NCBI GenBank assembly: GCA_003445095.1
Contig: DLVS01000611.1
Span: 1-9,398 of the forward strand
Length of the DNA: 9,398 nt
Reading direction: 5' to 3'
Origin: Verrucomicrobiales bacterium
Lineage (GTDB): Bacteria; Verrucomicrobiota; Verrucomicrobiia; Limisphaerales; UBA9464
Shown: positions 5,108 through 9,398 of the stretch, piece by piece
How positions within the stretch are numbered: position 1 is the first letter of the stretch
Layout: each line of letters opens with the position of its first letter
Translations under genes and position numbers: made by a program
The notes under the pieces: generated by a model
What the model was told of the DNA's origin: nothing
What the model saw: only the letters and a program-made list of their open reading frames with translations
Database searches by the model: none

Positions 5108-6649
5108 TCACTGCTTGGTGCCAGCCGTCACCGCTTCCATCACGCGGTCGAGGTTGAAGCTGCCGGGCTTCTGGCGGGGTGGGAATTCCCGGAAGCTCTG
5201 CAGCCACTGGCCGACATAGGCTCCGGCCGGCGCAATCACGAACATGTGCTCTAAATACCAGCGTTGGAAACCCATGGCGTGCTCTTGCTGAGCCCGTTCA
5301 AAAGGATCCATGCGCAGGTTCGTCAGCGCCGGAGCGCGCAAAGGCGTAAATGGTTTTTGCCAGACCTCCAACCCCTCAGCTTCCTGCTGTAGAAACGAGA
5401 TTTTCCAGTTGTTGTAGCGCAAGGCCGCGACGCTGCCGTCGTCGGTCCAGTAGATGAATTCTTTGCGCGGCCATTCGCCTTGACCCTTGAAGGCAGGCGC
5501 CAAGTCGTAGCCATCGAGGTGAACCTTGTAGGTGCGGTCACCGATCTTTCTGCCTTTGAGCAAATCTTCCTTCGCCGTCGGGTCGCCCGCCGCCGTCACG
5601 AAAGTGGTGAGCATGTCTTCGTGGGCGCCGATGTCGTTGATCACGGTGCCGGGTTTGATCACGCCAGGCCACTTGATCAGGCAAGGCACGCGGTAGCCGC
5701 CTTCCCACTGAGTGTTCTTCTCACCGCGGAACATCGTGGTGCCGCCGTCCGGCCAGGTGAAGGTCTCAGCACCGTTGTCGGACGAATACATGACGATGGT
5801 GTTGTCCTCGAGACCGAGTTCTTTGAGTTTGTTGAGCACCTGGCCGACGTGACCGTCGTGCTCCACCATGCCATCCGCATAAATGCCCAAGCCGGTCTTG
5901 CCGTCGGACTCAAGTTTAAGGTGGGTAAAGATGTGCATCCGCGTGGAGTTCCACCAAAGGAAGAACGGCTTATCCGCCTTTTTCGCGCGCTCCATGAAAT
6001 CGAGCGCCTTGACGTTGACCTCTTCGTCAATGGTTTCCATGCGCTTGCGGGTGAGCGGGCCGGTGTCAGTTATGCGGCCATCCGCGAAACTGTGGATGAC
6101 GCCACGAGGTCCGAACTTCTTTTTGAACTCCGGCCCTTTCGGGTAGTCGGGGTTCTCGGGTTCTTCCTCCGCATTCAAGTGGTAGAGATTGCCAAAGAAC
6201 TCGTCGAAGCCGTGGAAGGTGGGCAGCGTGTCGTCGGTGTCACCGAGATGATTCTTGCCGAACTGACCGGTCAGATAGCCTTGCGCCTTGAGCAGTGTGG
6301 CGATGGTGGGGTCTTCCTTTTTCATACCTTCGGGCGCGCCGGGCAGGCCTACCTTGGTAAGGCCAGTGCGGATGGGCGATTGTCCAGTAATGAATGCCGC
6401 GCGGCCGGCAGTGCAGCTCTGCTGCCCGTACCAGTCGGTGAACAGCGCGCCTTCATTGGCGATGCGGTCGATGTTCGGCGTTTTGTAGCCCATCATTCCT
6501 CGGTTGTAGGCGCTAATGTTGAATTGTCCGATGTCGTCGCCCCAAATGACGAGGATGTTGGGTTTCTTCTGCTGCGCGAGGGCGGCAGAACCGGTAAGCG
6601 CCACCCCGAGGGCCAGCGCGAGAAGTCTCACTATCGGTTTGTGTTTCAT
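5108..6649 (-). CDS. Exported type I sulfatase (CTAGR type)
   Basis: This 513-residue sulfatase (PF00884) hydrolyses sulfate esters, probably in the periplasm. A Sec signal peptide is plain (MKHKPIVRLL, Ala/Leu core, ALAQ near residue 26). Expected metal and catalytic residues are present: Asp38-Asp39 in IWGDDIG, Lys132 and His134 in GKNHLGD, His239 in TRMHIF, Asp291-Asn292 in YSSDNGAE, and Lys311 in FRGEKN. The formylglycine site is Cys79 in QSCTAGRAAFITGQ, so it is a Cys-type enzyme with Ala where most sulfatases have Pro. Maturation needs a formylglycine-generating enzyme or anSME encoded elsewhere. The C-terminal DPFERAQQEHAMG is typical of bacterial arylsulfatases in this subgroup. The true substrate is unknown. 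No Shine-Dalgarno sequence is seen; a terminator-like hairpin ends about 40 bases upstream of the ATG. Confidence 0.92.
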   Translation of the reverse strand: MKHKPIVRLLALALGVALTGSAALAQQKKPNILVIWGDDIGQFNISAYNRGMMGYKTPNIDRIANEGALFTDWYGQQSCTAGRAAFITGQSPIRTGLTKVGLPGAPEGMKKEDPTIATLLKAQGYLTGQFGKNHLGDTDDTLPTFHGFDEFFGNLYHLNAEEEPENPDYPKGPEFKKKFGPRGVIHSFADGRITDTGPLTRKRMETIDEEVNVKALDFMERAKKADKPFFLWWNSTRMHIFTHLKLESDGKTGLGIYADGMVEHDGHVGQVLNKLKELGLEDNTIVMYSSDNGAETFTWPDGGTTMFRGEKNTQWEGGYRVPCLIKWPGVIKPGTVINDIGAHEDMLTTFVTAAGDPTAKEDLLKGRKIGDRTYKVHLDGYDLAPAFKGQGEWPRKEFIYWTDDGSVAALRYNNWKISFLQQEAEGLEVWQKPFTPLRAPALTNLRMDPFERAQQEHAMGFQRWYLEHMFVIAPAGAYVGQWLQSFREFPPRQKPGSFNLDRVMEAVTAGTKQ

Positions 6650-6684
6650 GTTTTGATTGAGGGTGTGGACGAACGCGTCGCTTC

Positions 6685-6724
6685 AATAAAAGGGCCGCAC
6701 CTGCACTTATGGCAAGTGCGGCCC
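6685..6724 (-). terminator. Intrinsic terminator-like hairpin with an alternative fold
   Basis: Read on the minus strand, GGGCCGCAC pairs with GTGCGGCCC (nine pairs, 15-base loop) and is followed at once by TTTTATT, a good intrinsic terminator. The loop region also allows GCACTT to pair with AAGTGC around GCCAT. That uses part of the first arm and so competes with the full stem. It lies between a small minus-strand ORF (stop at 6815) and the sulfatase ATG at 6649. It may end the upstream transcript or act as an attenuator in a sulfatase leader. Confidence 0.6.
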
Positions 6725-6814
6725 AGTGGGTGGTTTGGTTGGGCAGCCGCTTGGCGTCGGCCGTTCTCCGGCGAAGCGGCGCGAAGTCGGACAATGTTCC
6801 CGCCCTCGAATGTT

Positions 6815-6931
6815 TCAGTTCACGATTTTCATCGCAGGCAGCGGCCCCGTGACCCCGTCGCGGTCGAGGGCCGCTTGGGCGGCTTCGTTCACTCGGGAAC
6901 CGTCCTGGTGGTGCACCCGTAATTCCTGCAT
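6815..6931 (-). CDS. Possible 38-aa ORF, unrecognised
   Basis: A minus-strand ATG with GGAAG four bases upstream opens a frame of 38 codons ending TGA. It translates to MQELRVHHQDG, then RVNEAAQAALDRDG, then GPLPAMKIVN. Third positions are strongly GC-biased and the composition is that of a soluble protein, unlike the shadow frames around it. An in-frame TAG at 6968-6970 limits any N-terminal extension to about 10 codons (GTG or TTG starts). It is followed about 90 bases later by the terminator-like hairpin. It could be a genuine microprotein or the surviving 3' end of a lost gene. Only nine bases separate it from the divergent SGNH gene. Confidence 0.35.
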   Translation of the reverse strand: MQELRVHHQDGSRVNEAAQAALDRDGVTGPLPAMKIVN

Positions 6932-6940
6932 CTTACTTCC

Positions 6941-7642
6941 ATGCGCTGTTTCCAACGGCACGGGGGACTATTGATTTTATGCGGTGGTCTGTTGCTCCAG
7001 GCGACCGAACCAGTCCCAACCAACCCATTCGATGGAGCGATCCGCGATTTCGAATTAGCCGACCAAAAGACGCCTCCTCCGCGACATCCCGTCCTCTTCG
7101 TCGGCAGCTCAAGTTTTCGAGTTTGGACAAATCTGCCCACTGCTTTTCCAGAATGGCCGGCACTGAATCGCGGTTTTGGCGGTTCGACGATGGCCGACTT
7201 GCTGCACTTCTACCCGCGAGTCGTCCAAGTCTACTCGCCGCGAGTCATTCTAGTTTACGAGGGTGACAACGACTTGGCTCAAGGAACGCCCGTCACCGTG
7301 GTGCTTGATCGCTACCGTCAGTTTCTGGAGCGAGTTCAACGGGATTTGCCTGAAACTCCCGTGGTGCTCTTAGCCGTCAAGCCAAGCCCCCAACGCCTAC
7401 ACCTGCTCGAAGCGCAACGTGCGGTGAACGCCGGACTTTTACGATTCGCCACCGACCGCTCGAAGGTCATTTACGCGGACACCGCCTCGCCCATCCTCGG
7501 TCCAGACGGCGAGCCCAATCCACGTTTGTTCCTACCCGATCGCCTCCATCTCAACAGCCTGGGATACGATCAGTGGCGTCCGGTGCTCCACGCCGCCATT
7601 CGCCAGGCTATGGGAGCTCCGACGCGCCCGCTCACTGAATGA
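6941..7642 (+). CDS. Exported SGNH/GDSL-family hydrolase
   Basis: This 233-residue protein has an N-terminal hydrophobic signal (about residues 8-20). It then shows the SGNH hydrolase blocks (PF13472-like esterase/acetylhydrolase family): block I VLFVGSSSFRVW with the nucleophile in the GSS of residues 55-57, block II NRGFGGST (77-83) with the oxyanion Gly, block III YEGDND (106-111) with the oxyanion Asn, and block V DRLHLNSLGY with Asp200 and His203. Such enzymes deacylate lipids, acetylated glycans or other esters; the substrate is not determined. The Cys in the signal has Leu before it rather than Gly/Ala, so a lipoprotein is unlikely. The stop overlaps the next gene's start (ATGA), so the two are probably an operon with translational coupling. 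No Shine-Dalgarno sequence precedes the ATG. Confidence 0.86.
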   Translation: MRCFQRHGGLLILCGGLLLQATEPVPTNPFDGAIRDFELADQKTPPPRHPVLFVGSSSFRVWTNLPTAFPEWPALNRGFGGSTMADLLHFYPRVVQVYSPRVILVYEGDNDLAQGTPVTVVLDRYRQFLERVQRDLPETPVVLLAVKPSPQRLHLLEAQRAVNAGLLRFATDRSKVIYADTASPILGPDGEPNPRLFLPDRLHLNSLGYDQWRPVLHAAIRQAMGAPTRPLTE

Positions 7643-8154
7643 AAGCGCGCTGGCTGTACCTGTTCCTTTTGGCGGTGGTCTTGGGCTGGCTGGCGAGCCG
7701 GCCGACGAGCAACGGATTTATGCGCCTGCCGGGTGGTGGCTTTCCCGCGCCGGACTGGGCCATGACGAACCTGGCGGGCCAAACCGTTCGGTCGAGCGAG
7801 TTCCTCGGAAAAGTCGTGGTGCTCAATTTTTGGGCGACCTGGTGCCCACCTTGCCGCCGGGAATTGCCGGAGTTGAATGCCTTTCACACGAGCCGGGAAA
7901 CCAACGGAGTGATGGTCATTGGGGCCGCAACGGATGAGGGCGGAGCCACGACAGTACAGCCTTTCGTGAAGCGGCACGAACTGAACTACCCCATCCTATT
8001 GGCGAATCCCGAGGTTCAGCAGGCTTTCTCCATTTCCCAACTGCCGACCACGTGGATTCTGGACCGGCACGGTCGCGTCGCTGCCCGCTACTTAGGGGCC
8101 CTGACTGCCCGCGAGTTAGACCGTGCGGTAACTCCGCTCCTGGCGCCGCCGTGA
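7639..8154 (+). CDS. TlpA/ResA-like membrane-anchored thioredoxin
   Basis: This 171-residue protein has an uncleaved or signal-like hydrophobic N-terminus (MKARWLYLFLLAVVLGWLA, about residues 5-19). A TlpA-type redoxin domain follows: APDWAMTNLAGQTV, KVVVLNFWATWCPPC with the CPPC redox pair at residues 69-72, the cis-Pro loop QLPTTWILDRHG (Pro136), and the terminal helix. It should work in the periplasm as a thiol-disulfide reductant, for example in cytochrome c maturation or resetting disulfides of exported proteins; the partner is unknown. Its ATG overlaps the SGNH hydrolase stop by four bases, so expression is probably coupled. The length is normal for the family. Confidence 0.9.
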   Translation: MKARWLYLFLLAVVLGWLASRPTSNGFMRLPGGGFPAPDWAMTNLAGQTVRSSEFLGKVVVLNFWATWCPPCRRELPELNAFHTSRETNGVMVIGAATDEGGATTVQPFVKRHELNYPILLANPEVQQAFSISQLPTTWILDRHGRVAARYLGALTARELDRAVTPLLAPP

Positions 8155-8662
8155 GAGATCGAGCGCCGTACCCATGCAAATTGTGGGCCTGTCGAATGTT
8201 GGCCGACCGTCGAGCGCCACTCTCAAGCTGAAGGCCGCGGCAACTGTCCTGTCTGGCCACAAACATTTTGTCCAGACGTTCGAAGGAATCACAGCTGCTA
8301 GATGAACTCGAACCCGCTGATGAACACTGATGCCCCAGCTAAGCCATGCCGTTACGATTGCGCGCGAAGCTGCGAAGGAGAAGGCTGGGTCATGGGGCGG
8401 TCGCTCGCCGGACGGCTCACCGAACGATGAGCCGCCGCCCGCGGCGAATTCAGTACTTTTTCTTCGCAGCATCGTGCCTTCGCGTGAGTCTTCTTCCATT
8501 TCCAACTGCTTTGATACGGCTACGGCTAAGCGAAGGTGAGGCGATACACTCTTTGGTGGAGTTGCTCCCTTAGCCCAACCAGATGGAATCCCGCTCGAGG
8601 CGGTCGCGAGGTAGCAAAGTTCTTCGTGAAATTGTCCAGAGGTTTGCGCACGATCCTCGTTC
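8155..8662. other. 508-base gene-free stretch
   Basis: No convincing gene is present; the long minus-strand frame at 8116-8676 has no domain-like pattern and runs into both neighbours. It contains a 7-bp hairpin CGGCTCA/TGAGCCG (8413-8419/8428-8434) with a T run about 20 bases later, a possible weak terminator for the operon before it. A wider inverted repeat CCTTCGC/GCGAAGG spans 8477-8536, and two copies of TCGAGCGCC lie near 8160 and 8211. It looks like decayed or repeat-derived spacer. Confidence 0.4.
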
Positions 8663-9094
8663 ATGAGCGACGTCATTTATCCGCGCTCGCCGCGGGAACA
8701 AATGGACGGGTGGTGTTATTTGCCCCGTTTCATCGACAAAATTCGGCTTCATCTGGCCGGGCAGCTACACCCCGATTACCAACCCAACTTCGCCCACGCC
8801 GGTTTTGACGCTCGCTGGTTGGAGGCGGCGGGCCTAAAAGCCGAGGATTTTATCGCCCTCGTCAAAGGAACCATAACCGACGGTCAGGTGTTCGACTGGG
8901 TTCGGCAGCACGTCCACCGGTCGTCAGAAGAAAAGGCCAAGTTCAACCAGTGGTTGCTAAACCGAGGTCGAGAGGAAAATGATCCGGCACTACGGGAACG
9001 ACTGCGCCAACGCAAAGCCGAGTCCAGCCTGTCCCATCGCGATGATATCCAGACGTTCGTGGATTACATCGATGCCGACGAGAAGAGGCGCTGA
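8663..9094 (+). CDS. DUF5069 family protein
   Basis: This 143-residue soluble protein has the N-terminal signature of DUF5069: YPRSPREQ, then LPRFIDKIRLHLAG, LHPDYQPNF and GFDARWLEAAGL. A helical middle (LVKGTITDGQVFDWVRQHV) and a highly charged C-terminal half follow. The family is widespread in Verrucomicrobia, Planctomycetes and Acidobacteria and has no assigned function that I know of. It has no signal peptide or membrane segment, so it should be cytoplasmic. The ATG at 8663 directly precedes the conserved block and has no clear Shine-Dalgarno sequence. It appears to be transcribed alone. Confidence 0.82.
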   Translation: MSDVIYPRSPREQMDGWCYLPRFIDKIRLHLAGQLHPDYQPNFAHAGFDARWLEAAGLKAEDFIALVKGTITDGQVFDWVRQHVHRSSEEKAKFNQWLLNRGREENDPALRERLRQRKAESSLSHRDDIQTFVDYIDADEKRR

Positions 9095-9398
9095 CTAACC
9101 CAGCACGTGTAGAAACACTGGGGTACCCACTGGCCCACTGTGATCATAGTCCGAAAGGAAGGTGCGCGTCGTTCCCTGCGCGACTATGTTTCATGGGTAG
9201 TTCCTTCGTCCCCAGTCGGACGCGCATCGGGACCATGAACCGCGCGGCGGCCAGGAGGAGTGCGGTGACAGAGCGCAGCGGCGACACCGCTTTGCCGCGG
9301 CACGTGGACCGCAGACCGGAGCGCCAATTCATGCTGAGCTAGTTCGGCCGGCCGAAAGCGCCGTCGCGCTGCGCTTGCCAGCGCAGTCCATAGTTCCG
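9095..9398. repeat. Gene-free, repeat-like tail
   Basis: No convincing gene is present. It holds a GTGT/ACAC-centred hairpin after the DUF5069 stop (about 9101-9121), TTCATGG (9190-9196) mirrored by CCATGAA (9233-9239), and CTGCGC (9369-9374) mirrored by GCGCAG (9381-9386). The minus-strand translation carries KAVSPLRS and FMVPMR. I recall these strings from spurious proteins in Limisphaerales-type genomes, which suggests a dispersed non-coding repeat. This is memory, not a search result. Confidence 0.35.

Noticed and set aside
5480..6922. 480-codon plus-strand open frame antisense to the sulfatase
   Set aside because: It is a shadow of the GC-rich sulfatase codons. The translation is Val/Arg/Glu-rich without domain motifs, and the minus-strand gene has all sulfatase catalytic residues.
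6941..7000. Lipoprotein signal in the SGNH hydrolase
   Set aside because: The Cys at residue 14 follows Leu, not Gly/Ala/Ser, so the lipobox is not satisfied.
8573..8662. GCCCAACCAG identical to the start of the attC-type site at 2231
   Set aside because: No matching right arm or GTTRRRY core with pairing was found downstream before the DUF5069 start, so the ten-base match is probably chance.
8116..8676. 186-codon minus-strand frame between the TlpA and DUF5069 genes
   Set aside because: No recognisable domain, overlaps both neighbouring genes' ends, and composition is like intergenic repeat sequence.

Overview
The window looks like chromosomal DNA from a GC-rich, Gram-negative, free-living bacterium, most likely Verrucomicrobiota (Limisphaerales/Pedosphaera-like). 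That placement is inference. It rests on the gene mix (a TIGR03067-type exported protein, a membrane-anchored CotH-family protein, an exported CTAGR-type sulfatase, a DUF5069 protein), on starts that mostly lack a Shine-Dalgarno sequence, and on short palindromic filler sequence whose translations I recall from such genomes. No tRNA, rRNA, CRISPR array, transposase or integrase gene is visible.

Bases 1 to about 2330 are unlike the rest. Four small, unrelated plus-strand ORFs (344-517, 615-926, 1100-1495, 1897-2223) are separated by structured spacers. Two spacers (985-1080 and 2231-2323) are homologous to each other, about 77% identical by hand count. Each folds as an imperfect stem with single unpaired bases, bounded by RYYYAAC-like and GTTRRRY-like heptamers. 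This is the architecture of integron attC recombination sites. A third spacer (about 548-622) shares the left-arm motif, and a GTTAGGC core lies 12 bases before the fourth gene. I read the stretch as the distal end of a chromosomal integron cassette array, or as an attC cluster without an integrase. It stops against a conventional gene at 2344. All recognisable cargo is small and membrane-bound or exported.

From 2344 onward the region has ordinary chromosomal genes. A nitrilase-superfamily amidohydrolase (minus, 2344-3195) diverges from a membrane-anchored CotH-family protein (plus, 3385-4962). The latter converges on an exported type I sulfatase (minus, 5108-6649), with a strong hairpin between them. 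Upstream of the sulfatase lie a minus-strand terminator-like hairpin with a competing fold and a possible 38-codon minus-strand ORF. Then come a plus-strand pair overlapping by ATGA, an SGNH/GDSL hydrolase (6941-7642) and a TlpA-like thioredoxin (7639-8154). A 508-base gene-free stretch, a DUF5069 gene (8663-9094) and a gene-free, repeat-like tail complete the window.

The sulfatase, SGNH hydrolase, CotH-family protein and TlpA-like protein are all predicted to act outside the cytoplasm. This fits a polysaccharide-degrading, envelope-rich lifestyle, but there is no single evident pathway. The most interesting part is the cassette array.
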